A stretch of 64,000 nt of DNA from Branchiostoma floridae (GCF_000003815.2 NC_049992.1:8607837-8671836), one strand, 5' to 3'; counted from the first letter of the stretch, positions 47,301 through 62,500 are shown. Numbers and translations are program-made. The notes: generated by a model not told the origin, from the sequence alone.

Positions 47301-49992
47301 ATAGCCAGCTGACTTTTACAGTAATAAACTGTTGTCTTTAAATGAAGAATTACAAAGCAGCCTTTCTTTTCTGTTTTCAACTGCAACTATCACAATGGTC
47401 ATCTTTGATTCTGGATTTACCTATGTTAAAAAGTGGTGTCCACTAGTGCAGTAGTTAGTGTAGAAAAAGGTACACAGATCTTCAGGTCCACACCTGTACC
47501 TTTTTTACAGGTACAGTACAGTTATCAAAGTACACAGCCCTACTTACATCTACATCCCGGTTGTCGTCATCACGGGGGGGACCACGGTAGCGGCGGCGGT
47601 AGGAAAACGGCCTGCCACCCCTTCCCCGTCCCCCACGGTACCCGCCACGGCCCCGGCGGGGAGGGCCTTCGTCGCGCTGTTCTCCCTCGGAGTTTGTGCC
47701 TCCCTCGCCGCTGTGCTCCCCGCCATCTTTGTCTGGAAGGAGGACAGACAAGGTCTTAGACTCTTACAAATGACAATCAACAACTCAAGACAAGAAAGTT
47801 GCAAGAGAATAGTTTTGATGACCCAAATAAAAAAAATTTACAAAATGGAAACCAATTCACACGTCTACATTGTTACAAGAAATGAAATTCTGAATTGAAG
47901 TTATTTTAGTGACACAAAACTGCCGAGACATTCTGCATGTGACAACAATATCAAGTGATCAACTTGAACTTGTACAATATCTAGAAAACATCTTTGCCTT
48001 TATATAGAGATGAAGTAAAATGTCTATTCTATATTTGGTACAAACATATGTACTTTAAAGTCACCTTACAGAACAAAAATCAACTTTTTTTCCATGCTGC
48101 TCAACAGATACACAAGATAACTGATGAAGTCAACATGTAAACAACAACACAACGTACCATCCTGGCGGTTGCTGCGGTAGCGACGTCGCCCGCCTCTGCC
48201 GCCGCCGTCCCCACCGCTGTAGTAACGGGGGCGGTAACGGCGGCGCTCGGCGGCGTACTTGCTGCCTTCCACGGGAGCACCTTCAGGGCCAGTCACGTTG
48301 GCCGCTTCATTGCCCTGGAGAAAACGATATAAATGTGTAAATTCGTAAATAGTTTCATCAGGTTGGTAAAATGCTCATATAGTAAGGTTCTTCTAACACA
48401 ACTGATATAGTACTCAGTACGTACTTACTTCCAACATTTCGGTGGCTGTCAGACACCATCATAACGATTAGTATGGCAGGAAGAGAGTACTATTTCGAAT
48501 TTGTGTTTGAAGAACGTTACTACAGTCAAACCTGCCCAAGACGACCACCCGGGGGACCGGAAAAAAACGGTCGATTTGGACAGGTGGTCGCTGAGAAGAG
48601 TATCGACTCAAAACATGCCCGATGCAAAGTATAAATGGTTGCCGTTGTGTTTAATGGCAAATAGCAAGCACACTGCACGCACGCAAAGAAGCGAGGTCTT
48701 TAATGTCAAATACAACACGCACACTGTAAACTGTAAATTTAACCCCAAAATCCGACGCAAACTGGCCGATTTCGGAACAAAATCGCGCTAATTATCATAA
48801 AAAATCGATGAAAACCTCAATCTTGAAAATGATGCGGTCGTTATAGGTCGCAATTTGGGCCGGTCGCGGTCGCGTTGGCCAGGTGGTCGTAGAGAAAAGG
48901 TCGCTTAATGCTTACGTCAATGGGAAAATAAATCGGGACCAAGAAAAAGCGGTCGAAATGGCCAGGTGGTCGCTGAGAAGAGGTGGTCGCTCGGGCAGGT
49001 TTGACTGTATATGAAATGTGTAAATTGTGTTCATCTTTAATCATCAACATGATGCAACACAATTGTTGAGATACAAACATTTGACATCCTTCAACTGCAC
49101 AATGCGTAACAGCAAAAAGGCTTTTCTCTTTCTTCAAAAAGTGAAGATCAGTATCAAATATATTTATACAATTGCAGCTTCATTTGAATTTTCCTACATC
49201 AAAATCCATAACATATATGGCTGAAATTTAAATCCATTTAGTAGAACTGGAAAAAATATCAGTCTCCTCTATCTTGAAAACAGTAAAAGCAGAGTAAGAA
49301 ATATATAAACTTTGTTTTGACATCAAAATCCATGCTATATTTGACCCAACATGCATCCTTAACTTCCCATAACAAAGGCCTTTATCATCAAAATAGTGAA
49401 AGTCTTCAGGATCCAAAACAGATCCATGACTCAAAGTTAACAGTGTCCCACTAGCCACTCAAGTTTGGCTTGCAACAACTCAGCACATGCTTAACAAAAA
49501 TTTGAGACATTTAAAAATCCCATGTACACACATGGGTCCAATGCAAGCTGAAACCAAGTCTCTTCAAAGGTAAAATTTGGCAGAAAATCCTCAAGTTGAT
49601 TTTTTTACATTATTCAAAGATCTGTAACTACATGTTGCAAACTTGCAGAACACATTTTCTGCTCTTAGTAACAATGTCTTAGTAAATATCATTTACAGTA
49701 CTAGTCTGGGACAATTGAATCTCGCTTTGGTAAAGTTTGAATTTCTGTTGGGGAAACTTTGGGGACATTCTGTATCTGTATCTTTATAGCCGGTATAACT
49801 GCCATTCGGCGTAACACCAGCTTCGCAGGCAGGCGGCACGTTAGTGGAACCGGGAAAAGTTAATTTCGAGGGCTGGAGATGGTTCTGTAACGTGATACTG
49901 ACCTTCTCGCCTTCAACGACATCAAACTCCACGACCTCCCCGTCACCTACGCTGCGCAGGTACTTCCTCGGGTTGTTCTTCTTGATGGCCGT
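44339..49992 (-). CDS. Y-box (cold-shock domain) RNA/DNA-binding protein, 5' exons missing
   Basis: Exons, 5' to 3': 49903-49992, 48158-48314, 47548-47732, 46725-46834, 46006-46129, 45090-45152 and 44339-44404. The first exon (90 bp) is the end of a cold-shock domain, [20 protein letters not shown] then [10 protein letters not shown], with the exon borders of vertebrate YBX1/YBX3. It is followed by [20 protein letters not shown] and alternating basic and aromatic ([23 protein letters not shown]) and acidic ([14 protein letters not shown]) clusters, the typical Y-box tail. It ends [20 protein letters not shown] then E and stop. Y-box proteins package mRNA and regulate translation and transcription. 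The exons for the GTVKWFN and GYGFINR part of the domain were not found up to 64000. The 45090-45152 exon has a weak donor (ACT|GTACGA) and, if unspliced, reads to a stop at once, so alternative C-termini are likely. Confidence 0.9.
46497..46711 (+). mobile_element. 3' tail of a non-LTR retrotransposon, frameshifted
   Basis: The plus strand encodes [12 protein letters not shown], then after a frame change near 46545 [20 protein letters not shown], and on through [20 protein letters not shown] to a stop. This is the usual C-terminal tail of LINE reverse-transcriptase polyproteins (GRRxRGRPKxxW ... A). It ends in (AAGT)n, as 5'-truncated LINE copies do. Antisense to the Y-box gene. Confidence 0.6.
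48523..49007. mobile_element. Short relative of the pogo-like element (CAGTCAAACCTG ends)
   Basis: CAGTCAAACCTGCCCAAG at the left, and CTCGGGCAGGTTTGACTG at the right, TA-flanked. Internal GGTGGTCGCTGAGAAG blocks are repeated at both ends. In a Y-box gene intron. Confidence 0.8.
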
Positions 49993-50109
49993 CTGGACAA
50001 AAACAGAAATTAAATGTTTTTAAAAAATCTATCAATCATCAGACCAAAAACAACAACATGCTAAATATGAAAAACCAAACTGTGAGCTAATACGATTCTT
50101 CCTAACAAG

Positions 50110-50250
50110 AAATCATGTACGTGTATAGTGACACATACATGTCTATGTATATGTATGTACATGTGATGATGTGCATATGTATTTGTATATGTGCATGTGC
50201 ATATGTATTTGTATATGTGCATGTGCATGTGCATTTGTATGCATGTATGA
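50110..50250. repeat. Alternating purine-pyrimidine (GTGCATATGTAT)n tract
   Basis: Imperfect repeats of GTATATGTGCATGTGCAT. Strict purine-pyrimidine alternation over most of its length. ORFs across it on both strands are repeat artefacts. Confidence 0.9.
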
Positions 50251-53200
50251 TGTACAATATACCACTCTCTTTGCTAAGAAAAAAATGCACTGCAAATATA
50301 CAGGAGAACAACAGAGGGAGGTTTTGATAATAAAACAGCACAAGAGCTGCCCCAAATTGTATTTTTTTTTAATCTATTCTTTTTTTAATCGTTAACAGGA
50401 ACTTTCATTGTTTAAACAATTGAACAATATTCTAGCAGAAAAACTGCCCCCAAATCATATCAATGCTTGATTTCATTTTTATTTTCTAATCATATTTTTT
50501 TGTAACTACATCCTACCAGCACTTGTTGGATGGATTTATTCAACATATTTCCCATAACTCTAACTGGGCTGTTAAAATATTTCATCATATTTCTATTGCT
50601 TTTATTTTTTCAAGAAAGATCTGCCAAGTGCGAGACCTTTTGACTGCTAAACAAGCATAGGAGGTCTGAATTCCATGAACATCCATAAAATATTCTACAC
50701 TTAAACGCGTTCAAGAGAAACTATTAGACATTCAATAGAAGACATTGGACAGAACAGCTGTTTATGATGGCTTCAAACAAGCCCTGACTACCAACATCCT
50801 TCTGCACTGATTCATGTCTCCGTGAATTAGTACAGACGCTGACACAAATTGGTGCAGATTTACAAATTAGCTACGTAAGTCCCGCATTCATCTACCAAAC
50901 CTGGCAGGCCCTCAAATTGCCAATTACCACCCGAGTGACAGAAATCAGAGAAGATGCGAAGTGTGTGTCCAGCGATGCCTCACACATCAGGTATCAACTT
51001 CCATCGTCAACTAAGAGATCCAGTTACAACATAAAACACAACTCTCGAGTTGCAACATTAACTCAAAGAACCAAGTGTTGGGTTACAACCATACGTTTTG
51101 CTGTAATATAAAGAAATCTACATCTTGACAAATGGCTGGATTACCATGGACAGTTGGGTGAATTTTGCACCTGATTTAGTCCAGCTGCAACATTTCCCCT
51201 CCCCATATATCCTAAGCCTGCACAGAAGATATACCGCACCTCACACTCACACAGGGATTAAATACTTTATTGCTGATGTCCTTTTTATTCAGCTTCAGCC
51301 AAGCGATAACTAAGCAAAGTATATCATCAGCAAATAAAAGTCCCTACTTGTTTCAAGAAACTTCTCGCCGCGTTATTATTTATTGCCGCCGCTCGTTAGT
51401 TTCGTCGTCGGACGACATCCGCGCGCCGGACCAAAGGAGAACGATGTCCCCCGGCTCTAGCGGTGACATTTCTGTTTTACGGTGAGATGGTAAGTGGCAA
51501 CTCCGAGGGAAAGAGGAGACAGGAGCTCGCGCCTATTACTTTATGACTAGGGGCTGAGCCGGCCCATCTTTCACAGGTGACATTGTGTTCACCTACTGCA
51601 GGTCGTTACCTCTAAGTCCCAAAATGGTCCTACATCCACTGCAAGGGTGGAGGCACTTTTAGATGACAACAAGCTGACAAATATTCAGAAACTTACCAAA
51701 TTTTGAACCCAAGACTAAAGAGCAGGGAAGGAGCTGCCCCGTTTGCTACAGTACCGCTCGCCATCCTCCCAAGCAAAAGGCGCTTCGCGTTCAAAACAAA
51801 TACACGTGTAGCACCGGTCATGTGACTTACGCCAGCGCCATCCGTGCTGGCCAAACACCACGTGTTGCCATTCGATCTCGAACACAGCGAAATGCGAAAT
51901 TGCGCACAGCGGCCTCAATGTTATTACCCGGTATGCGTTCGGGTTACGGGGTCACCACTGTATTTATTAACCTCAGCTTTATAACCCCACGACGCTGGCA
52001 ATGGAATATTCAATCAGGGTCAACATCAATTCACCTTGACGAAAATCCGCAAATCAAAAACCATTAAAAGAATTCTCCTTCTAACATTACAGCCACACAA
52101 ATTTCCTTGTCCACTTGAACATAACACCAGCGCATTTATTGTGACAGTAACGAATGTTGCACCTATTAGCTGAGATTCTGTGCCTGGTTTCATCTTTCCC
52201 TCCACCCACCCATTTTCCTCCCCGCCAAATATTCCACCAGCACTTGGCATTTTTCCACTACACTAATCAGTAGTCTATGGACCCTTCCATATGGAATTGG
52301 GTCCCCTAAATGTCATGGAATGGCAGGTGATTGAAGGTGATTTGTGGACGGGGCAAACTTACCCCTTGCCTAATGCGGCAGCAATACAAATGATGGGGCC
52401 CAGAGCCTACAGAAATGTCACCGGCAAAATTACAACAGTCCATAAAAAGAAGTGTTGTTCCTCTCCATAGGTGGACTAGACATGCTGAACCATTCTTCAC
52501 ATGGGTGAATTTAAGCTCATCAAAGATGTATTTTCTGGCCCCAGGCTCTCCCAGTCGCCGGCACTACATCATGCCCCGCATTATTCAGGTGCGTCATCAA
52601 TTACTGAAGTAAATGTCAGGACCAAAATGTAAAACGGTCACTCAAAACACACCCGTTTCCTCAAAAATATCAAAGAAAACCTAAAAAGTTTAACAGCCTT
52701 CCTTACAGTTACACAGAATGAATGAGCTGGATGTAAGTCCTGATGTGGAATCTGGAGTAATTTTATCCTCTGAACACATAAAAGAGATGAAAGATGATGT
52801 GTAGAGGGCAGTAAAACGCGCCAGCATGCGTGAAGGTGAGATTAAGTTTTTGGCAAGATCGTCCAGGACCCTATTTGTCGCCCGCTCTCCTGTCTGTAGG
52901 CAGTTTTCTCCGTCTCAAGGCTGTCCCGTTAATAACCTGTCAGCTCTCGACAACATCACAATTTCTTACAGTTATTCTCCACACACAGTGCAGAGGGATG
53001 TTGGGGGGATTCCACTCCTGCACAACTTTCTACTTTGGAGACCCAAAACTCTCTCTCTCTCTCTCCTCCAGAACTGCTGCGCGGAGAAGCATAGATTTCA
53101 GAGAAGGGAAGTTCCAGCACGTGCTGGTGTGGTGTGAAGCGACGCGCGTCATGTGACAGCGCGTTCCACGTGTGCTTGTTTTGGGCAGAGTGGCTGCATT

Positions 53201-55336
53201 AGAAGCTAACAAGATTACGGGAAGATGTGGGGCAATTTCAGCCGCCATGACACAGATACGAGGCCGGGGTCAAACCAGCTGGTCCGTGTGACATGTGTAA
53301 TTATTAATGGAGAATGAAACCTTAACATGCACGCCGTGAAGACGGCGGTAAAACGCTGCGGAAGCAAGTTATCGTATTGACGGTACCATTCCCTGTGTCG
53401 GTTTATTATCGTCCTTTTTTTCAAACATAGCAATAGGCCGACTATACTTCATCAACTGTTCCATGAAAACATATCCTAACAAAAACAAGTACAATACTCA
53501 TCCAGTCATTTGATTGCAGATTTGAGAGGTTGCTCGGAACATTTTGTGTAGAAATCCACTGTCAACAGTACCCTGTATCTACAACGAATCTGATGCCAAA
53601 AGGCTACCTCAGCAGCAAAGAGATTACAGCCACATCGTGCTGATATCAAGAGTTCACAAAATCTATCCATCTTTCTATCAGCAGTTCTTCCTGTCCAGGC
53701 ATACTTTTTAAAAAAATTACTAGTCCCTTGACAACAGGAGTCCCTTTCAGATGCCCCCCAAGTGAGGATGGGCCCACAATCTCTCCACTTCAGGGAGACT
53801 ATTCTCCTCTTCTCTTGATAACCTCTCGCCCTTCCACCGCAGCGCCCTTCCTGATGGCTCTGCCAGCGAAATAAAACCCTGTGTGCGTGCTACACCGCTA
53901 TCATCTGCCCGCACTCACCTGACCCCTTCTAAGTTGGATTTTCTCGCATTTCCGCAAATCCCTACGCCGGACACGTAATGCCATCAAATGGCAAGTTTTG
54001 GGAATGGGAGCGTATATCTGGGGCGACAACCACGCAGCGGGAAAGGGCACTAGAGGCACGGATTGTAGAAAGTTTCCAGTCCGTTGCCCATTATTATCAC
54101 ATGGCACAGAGCTTTGAAGCACTCGGGTAGCCGGGACGTCTGCTGAAGTGAGATATCACGCTTTCTCTGATTGCTGTCAGACAACATGTGCTAAAAAGAC
54201 GGTAGCACTTCCATTTGAAGTTGAGCCATGCGACCGTTTTCACATGTGTAGTCAAGAAACAGAAAACATAGTGATAACAAACTTAAAGGTCAACCAAAAA
54301 TCCTATAGTCCTACTGTCTTTTGCTACTGAAAATGATCCACATGAAATAGATTTAACTTACAATAAGTTACATAAAAGTTACAATGTAGCATGTCCAAAA
54401 CAAACTACTGAAATAAAACAAATGCAAATGTAGTTTTAAATCAGGATCCACGAAAGACAGTCACAGAAATGCCTCGCTGTTAAGCATTTTAGCAAATTTA
54501 GAACAAAACCTAAGGAACAGGACAAAATGGCATGTCGCCATCAACCATAGTTAAACAGGATTGGCCATTGTCTATCTGCTATCTTGGCTATGTTTTCCGA
54601 GCACTTGGAAATAATTCCGGTGCGGTGACGAATGTTCTTCTGATATCTGAAGACAGGGAGGGTTGGCCAGCCTTCATCGCAGGAATCAGTGTGGTACGCT
54701 CGATACTTTATAGGCAGCAGCTCCCAGCCATGGCGATAAAGAGGTGATAAAGGACTAGATACTGCGAATGAAAAATCATTGCCTTCTCGCCGGGCAGGCA
54801 GATAAGTTACGCTGACGGTGATCCATGCGGGTTGCCGCGACCCCTGCCCCCGCTTCCCCGGCTCGCTTATGGCGGCAGGCATCAGATAAAACTCTGGGTG
54901 AATAACATGTTCGGTCTCAAAAACTCCTAACCTCGCCCACGACAGGCCAGAGTGCTGCTGTTCCAGAACGTTTGACAGAAGCAAAATCTTCAATAGTTCT
55001 AGAAAAGGATCCTCACACTGAGAAAGTCGCTGTAAGACACAGATTTGGGACCCAAAAAAATCAAAATTTGCAGATGGAATTCTATCTACAGCAAAATGAT
55101 GAGAGTACTGTATTTAAATCATCAGTTCAAGAACAACAATCTTATCAAAAACTTTTTAAAAAAATTTTAAAAAGTACGTAGGCATTTTCTTTCGCGATTA
55201 TTTTGCGTACGTTCACAATATTCATTTGCGTGGCATTGTACCCACGCAACACGTGCGAAAAACGGTCCGCGTCAAGCAAGCGCACGCGGCCAAAAATACC
55301 ACGTGCTTTTACGCCCGCTGCATTATGCAAGAACGC

Positions 55337-55350
55337 GTTGCCATAGCAAT
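55337..55350 (+). promoter_or_regulatory. RFX X-box-like site
   Basis: GTTGCCATAGCAAT differs from the palindromic RFX consensus GTTGCCATRGCAAC only at the last base. It lies in a CG-rich island containing two CACGTG E-boxes. Confidence 0.4.
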
Positions 55351-58300
55351 GTCAATTTGCTGCCCCGAAATGACCCATATTTTAATGGCCTTTTGGCAAG
55401 AAGCCGGGCCATGATTACATCCATTACATTTACAGAGCCACGGCTTTAACTTAGGCAAATTGATACAACTGCCCGGGAAAACAAAACCACGTGGACTCGC
55501 TCACGGATCAAAACAAAACCCACGCGCACGCGACGCGGAAGCGCTCCATGGTACCGTCGCGTACAACGGTACTGTCGCAGTTATATCTGAACAGAAAAGA
55601 AAAACTTTGTGTCCAGTTCTGATACTGCTGCAAAGAGACAACCCGAAAGGGGCCTTCAGTGGTAAATGGTGTCCTTACTGCTGGGTTTTATGCGCAGGAT
55701 GTGATCATACATGCATAGAAATGCCCTGGCAATAGGATAGGGACCATGCAGCCTTGATGGATGGGGGGCCGTCTGCAGCAACTGCACTGATGGAGCGTCC
55801 GTCCCACGGTACTGACAGGGTCGCCGGGGTCACGGCACACGCATGACGCGGTAATGTTCCCCACGGAGGGACGAGCAAGTTCACCTCCGCGTCCCACCCA
55901 CCCTGGGATGACTAATGGTGGGGATTGGACTCTCCCCAGAATGATTAAAATGTTGCCCCGGTGTTTGTGACAAGGGTCACCTTACGAGACGGGGAGATGG
56001 GAAGTAGACGGTGATGGCGGGGTGAGCAGGAGACACACAGATGACTCCCTGCTCCATCTCACATGCAGATCTGCCACAGGATTCACTCTGGGCATGATTT
56101 AAACATGGCATGGCCTCCAGGCTTGACACAGGTCAACACAAGCAGTCCCTCGCATACATGACATTATAATAGAAGAGGCACCTGTATCTTCCACACATCA
56201 AAAACTCAAGAAACCTAACTAGACTATTTCCTGCATGGGTCACTTCTATGACCGAATGGCAGGGCAGGTATAACTGTTGTCCAACGGAATCCACAATACC
56301 TATATTCTTTCAATTTCTACTTCTATTGGCTGTTATTTCTTTTCTCCAGTCTTGACATGTAGGTTAACACAACCAGTCCATTGCATACATGACTAATAGA
56401 AGAGGCACCTGTGTCTTCCACTCATCCAAAACTCAAGAGGCCCAACTGCACAATAGAGAAAGCTAGCTATACGTTTTTCTGCATAGGTCACTTCTATAAC
56501 TGGATGGCAGGGCAGAGTCTAACAGTATCCACAATACCAACCCATTTTTCATTTCTCCTTCTATTGGCTGTGACCATCCAGAGGAACTATCTTATTCCAC
56601 AGGCATCAAATTGACCCAACATGGTAAACATACAATAGTCGTATCTCTATTTCTTAGCTTTACTCCCAGCTGGACATGTAGAAGTAACCATGTTCTATCA
56701 GTTCTTTTCATATTGAAAGAAATCCTCTTGCAAAAAAACTGCAGTGTAGAATCAAAAATACTGGTAAATGTGTGCTTATATAAGTTATGTACACAGGACA
56801 TTTGCCACTCTTCAAAATGGAAAGACAAATTCTTAAGGAAAAAAAAGCAGGTTTCAACATCATAGATCATAATCCAAATGCCGAAAATATGACAACTATG
56901 AGTAATGTGCGTGGCACAGAGCGCTTTTCAGATTTCCTTACGACGACATGACAAAAAGCCTTACATGTTTCCTTCACATTAAAACTTTTCAATGAAATTT
57001 TCCACCTTTGGCGGAAGTCCTACAAATTTACTGGTACCTTCTGGGTAATAAATCACCTGTGCGGGAAGGATCTATGCCCAAAGGCAGGGATTTGTAATAA
57101 AAAAACTAACTCCAAGATCTCAGACTCTAGAGTTTTCAACATTCTCTGCAGAGCATCACTACTGTTCACCTAATAATATGTATCTTATTTTTTAGACCCT
57201 CAAAACACTCCCATATGTTACACTCCACTGTTTTCTTTCTTTTTATGAACTGATGTTTCCTTTCTCTTTATGAACTGAATATTAACAGTTTGATACAGAA
57301 ATTGTCATGTTCTATAAAATTTGGATGTAGTTTTATAAAAATTGTTTCAAAAGAAACCATTCCAAAGCCCTGTCCTTATTTGGACATGAGGAATGACCAT
57401 TGGTCAAGTCAGATGGCAGCCATGTTGATTTCAAATTCTAATTCCTAATGGCCTTGACGTATGGTAAATACAACTTTGACCTTGAATGGCAAAACATGTT
57501 TTATTCGTAATATTTTCATTTCTGCTGTATTTCTTGACATTTGGAATTACCATTCATTTTCTTCTGCCTTGACATGAGGTACATACATTGACCACGCCCT
57601 TTTTTTCCATCTGCACATTTCCTACCATCCAGTTTGTCCACAAGTAAAAGTCATGTCAATTTATTTTCATCTGAATACCATTTCAAATTCCTCAGCAATG
57701 CAACCACAAAACAACAGATAATGGTTACAATGTTTATACAGAAACAACCCTTTAAATTGATGACAGAAAATTCCTGTATTATTAACTTGACCTTGTACTG
57801 GTCATTTCAAGGTCAAAGTATTGACCAGTGGCTATCTCACTTCAGCCATTTTCCTTCTCTTTGCCGTCAAAACTGACCACGCCCTATTTTCCAAAATGCA
57901 GCTGGCAACACCACAAGTCCGTCAGAGCGTATTTAGATTCTCCAGCCTGTGCCTACTATGATTAACATCAACCCAGGGACTCGGCTACTCCCAGAACAGG
58001 TGCATGCCTCTGACCCCTACTGACCTATGATGTCATAGCCTGACATCACATGACTACTGCCAGGCCTGAACCACAACAAAGCCTACTCACATCTGACCAT
58101 GTTTCCTCATTACAAATTCAACTGTAATGTGGGTTTTTTTATAGAAGAGCCAAAAGCATCACCATCACAATTTTGGATAGTGCATTTTGTACATTATGCC
58201 ATCTTTTTCAAAAGACACAATGTGTGTATCAAAATTCATCATTATGTATTTCTTATTCTACAAATATAAAATATCACTGATTATATCAAGTGAATTTGAG

Positions 58301-59531
58301 TGAGGATAAACAGGAAGGAAGTGAGATGTTGACTGTTTACTAATAGAAACGTTTTCATTGGTCGTTAACATTAATCTCGCCCGTGTCCCTCCAAGCAATC
58401 AGGCCCAACTGCCAATCATTCCTGTAATTAACATGCGTGCCAGATTCTCCTCCCTGCTCCTCTGTCATCTTTCCTCCTGGGTGTGAGCGTCGCCATGCCG
58501 ACCATTCTCAGGCCACCCTACCCGTCTGCGGGGACGTTACCTTTGTTGGCAGGCATTTGGGAAATTTCCTATCTACCGCCACGGCTGAAACAGCCACAGC
58601 CTTTTTTGGACTATACTAGAGCTGGGGAAATGGTGGGCTTTCTCAATAGTACATGGCAAGCCCATTGACAACTATAGTCTTCAGAATCTCAGCCAAGATA
58701 AAAAAGAATACCAAAATCAAATAAATGCTACAGCATCAGACGTCAGAATAGCAGAGAACGTCAACTTGAAATGAATCCCTCATAAATTCTCTCCTATTCA
58801 GCCGACTCTTGGGATAAAATGGTGACATCCCATCAGATTAAGGAAAGCCATCAAATTTGTTGGTCCAAATAGACTCCGATCCACCACAACATCAATTCTG
58901 CTGATATATTGACCAGATACACTAGAGTGCCTGTACACGTGATGAATCAACTGGACTGAATATGCTTATCTTCCCTTTCATGCAATTTCAAAAGCCACAC
59001 CCAATGAGCATCAATACATATCCATCTACATTGTATACCTGCTACAACTCCAAAAAGCTATTACATCACATTCAAACTCCATGTTGCCTTAGACTTCTTG
59101 TCCAAGGAAATTTTACGTCTACTTCAACCGTTCCGCAAGGAACTTCCTTCGCAGGAAACCGAGGCAGTTGGGGCCACGCCCGTTTCCACGTGCTGATATA
59201 TAGGACAATGATTTTAACGCCAACTTATCCAACGTCAGAGAGCGCTCCATAGCGGCAAAGACGTGCAGGGATGTGCACGTCATCACGTCAAAACATTTTC
59301 ATATACCGGCATGCATGTGTGATTTTCTTATTTTGCAGAATAAAATGTATCATAATAATATTCCATTGCAGCAAGGGCAGGTAACAAAACATAAATTGTA
59401 CCATAGCCACGTATATATAGCTTCGCGCTTTTGTTCAAAGCATGCGGCGGGTTTCTTCGGTAACACGTGGGGACCACACCCATTACTCGCGCATAGCTAA
59501 TGAGGTAAGAGCGCGCTCCCATATCATCATC

Positions 59532-59544
59532 GTAACCTAGCAAC
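59532..59544 (+). promoter_or_regulatory. RFX X-box-like site
   Basis: GTAACC-T-AGCAAC fits the X-box consensus GTNRCC, 0-3 bases, RGYAAC exactly. Confidence 0.4.
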
Positions 59545-62500
59545 GGGATGCTGACTATATTTCTAGGGTGTAATGTATGTAACTGGTTCATCAAGCGCGG
59601 TTCACTGTTAGCTGTCCGTTTTCTATGTTACCAGCACCATTTAAATTTTAATGCCGCGTTGGCCTTAGCTCTATGGTCTATGTCCAACTCGCATGCGTAT
59701 TTTCTACCACAACGTACGAAAATGAGAGGAATAAAAACAATCATCTTCCCAGTGAAAAACTATAAAAACAAAGAACACGCCAACTATAAAATATCTTAGT
59801 TTTCATGTCAGCTCAGATACATGCATGTTTCTGCTGCTATTTTAAAATACGGGTTTACAGTGAACGTTGATTTGCTTGGTGTGGAGATGGAGGTCGGACA
59901 GCTTTGAAGAAAGCAAGGGATAACAATCTGTCAATCATCTTCATATCAAAAGTATAGAACATGATGCAAAGAGGCCCCCTTTATGTGTGATTTTATCATG
60001 ATACTATACAACCAAAATCACTTAATAAAATAAATATTCCTAGTAACTGTAACTGCAGAAGAGATTTGTGTTAGATAAATGCTAATATTGCAAATCCTCA
60101 TGACAAAAATACACTGTAAAATGTATGATTCTCATCACAAAACGAGCCAGATCTTTCACCAAATCTGAAGTGCCCCAAAAGGTGTCATCCATACATTCCT
60201 GTACGAGTGGGCTGACATGTGAGCAGTGCTGCACAATGCTTAACGGCAAATATTAATCAGGCTAAAAGCATACACAGGTTGGAAAATGCCACATTGACTT
60301 CACACCCACACAATTTTACATTGTCACATGAGAGAGTGATGAAATGACCAGGGGGAAAAGATCATACATTCAATGTTCCTCCTGTCCTATATAATCAATA
60401 GGAAGTGTCAATTTACATTACTGCTACCCTAACAATAGTAACATCCATCACTTTCAAAAATCCCATTTCTTTGCATACAAGAATGGCATACAGTAAATCG
60501 TACCTATACGTATTCATTCCAATAAAGTAATGGCCGAATCTAATGCCATTGACTGAAATTTTCAAGTCTAGGTGACACGCCTATCTCCTCTAGTAAAATG
60601 GTGTCGTAGCATTCTCATCGCTTAGCAACGGCATAGTACTCGACCACGTGTTGGAAGGGTAGGTGCGCCACCACTGCGAACATGTACGATACACATGAAA
60701 TGGTCCGCTACTACCTCGCGCATATAACACCACGAGATGTACATGAAACGATTATCATAGCTACATTGATGAAGGTTAGACATCTGGGTAATTAGATACT
60801 CCAAAAAGCAGCTACTCAAGCAACTGGATATGATTTTGGAAACGGTCAGACATTTTTGCAGCCTAGCCAATAGAGTATTGGCAGCTAAATGGCAATTTTA
60901 GTGTGCTAAAGGTTAAACAATCCGTGCAACGTGTTTCTTCAGAGATGTAAAATATGCATCCCTGAAAGCTTTGATATAAAAATTGACTTTTCTGGGAGCA
61001 ACTTGCCAGTGACAAGTCCACAAGGGTGCTATCAGTACCAACCACAAGCTAAAAGGGAGTGTCCTGTCCAGTGTCAGCCCACTATCAAACATTGCTCTAG
61101 GTCCATGCCCCTACAGTGAACGACCATTCAGAGCGAGTATTGGGCTGTACAGCCACCTGAGAACTCGCACAACCCAACCCACCTAGCAGAATGATGGCTG
61201 ACTAAGGGATCCTTCGCCAGCTTACGTACCAACAACATACAATGTGTGTCTACACACTCACTATCCATTGTTTGATTATATACTACAGCTACAATTTATA
61301 CACTCTCACAATAAATGTTCCTTCTGTTGCATTTTTTACCTTCGCCAAGGTCATGTTTTAGAGACGATTTGTGAGTAGTGTTTGTCTGAACACAGAAACT
61401 CAAGAAGTCCATGTCTTCTGTCTACTTCCTGGAATGGCAAAGGAACTTTACACAACCTCTCCTCTAAGAAGCGAGACAGCATTTACACAGCAATCATGAC
61501 ATATTGGTTCTCGCTCCAGTCTTTCAGCTCTCAATTCAAAAGTAAAACTTTCAGATTCAGAAGTATTTTACCATTTATCAACATGCGCATCAGGGCTTCC
61601 ATCAGTCAGAACAGTTTTGTACAGCTACATTATTACATCTCCAACCCTGCTGAGCTTCTGCTTCCTCCAGTTAGTTTTGCATTTTATAACGAGCTCTTGT
61701 TCTAGGGAATCTAGAAACTTTTCCAGCTCCTGAGGCTTACTTAAAAAGTTAAATTTTCCTAACCAAGGCGTGGACGATGGAATCTGAGATGTTAGAACAC
61801 ATCAGACATCACACTTCGTCCCACCTATCTAACAACTTGATCCTTTCCATTCAGATTCCAGGCTGGTCTTGACCTTCACTGTAATTCTGCCCCTCTCGGA
61901 GCCTGCAGGATTATTTTTACTCTCAGAGGTGTCCTCAGACAGCACGAACAAACGAGCGCTTCCAATTTGTCCCATCAAGCTGCGAAAAGAAGATTTCCCG
62001 ACGTCTGAGGAAGATTTTGCCCATAAAACGAGCAATCTGTCATCCACTTTCCGAGACGAAGGGCCTGCAAACTACGCTTCTGTGCCTAACAAGTCTCACG
62101 GGACAGCAAGTGCATGGGCCAATTGAGGAGAGCGCCATTTAGTGGGCAAGATTTCATAGCTGCTTCCTAAATTCTTAGTCTTAGGGGAGAAACAAGAAAG
62201 GACCATGACAGACATACCCCGGAGAGGAGTTGGTGTAAGTTTTAACAAGACTCCATCAGAAATGCACAGAAACAAGATACAGGCATGGAGACAGCGCAAG
62301 CCGATTATCGTCTGAACGCTTTGAATGGTGCGGTTAACGCCATAATTTAATCTCCTTAAAAATTAGTTACAAATTTCCTCTCATTTACAGTCAGGGAAAC
62401 CATCCGCCATTTACTTCATAATCTTCAAATTTAGGTCAGGCAGATACTGCTCTCAGCTTAGACATTCCCAGGAAGGCAGCTAACAATCTCAAAATGTCTC

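Noticed and set aside
50102..50395. ORFs on both strands rich in Met, Cys, His and Tyr
   Set aside because: Translations of the alternating GTGCATAT microsatellite.
54541..54993. 150-aa minus-strand ORF
   Set aside because: No domain, signal or repeat pattern and no splice context. It overlaps a GC-richer island in the presumed Y-box intron, so chance is likely.
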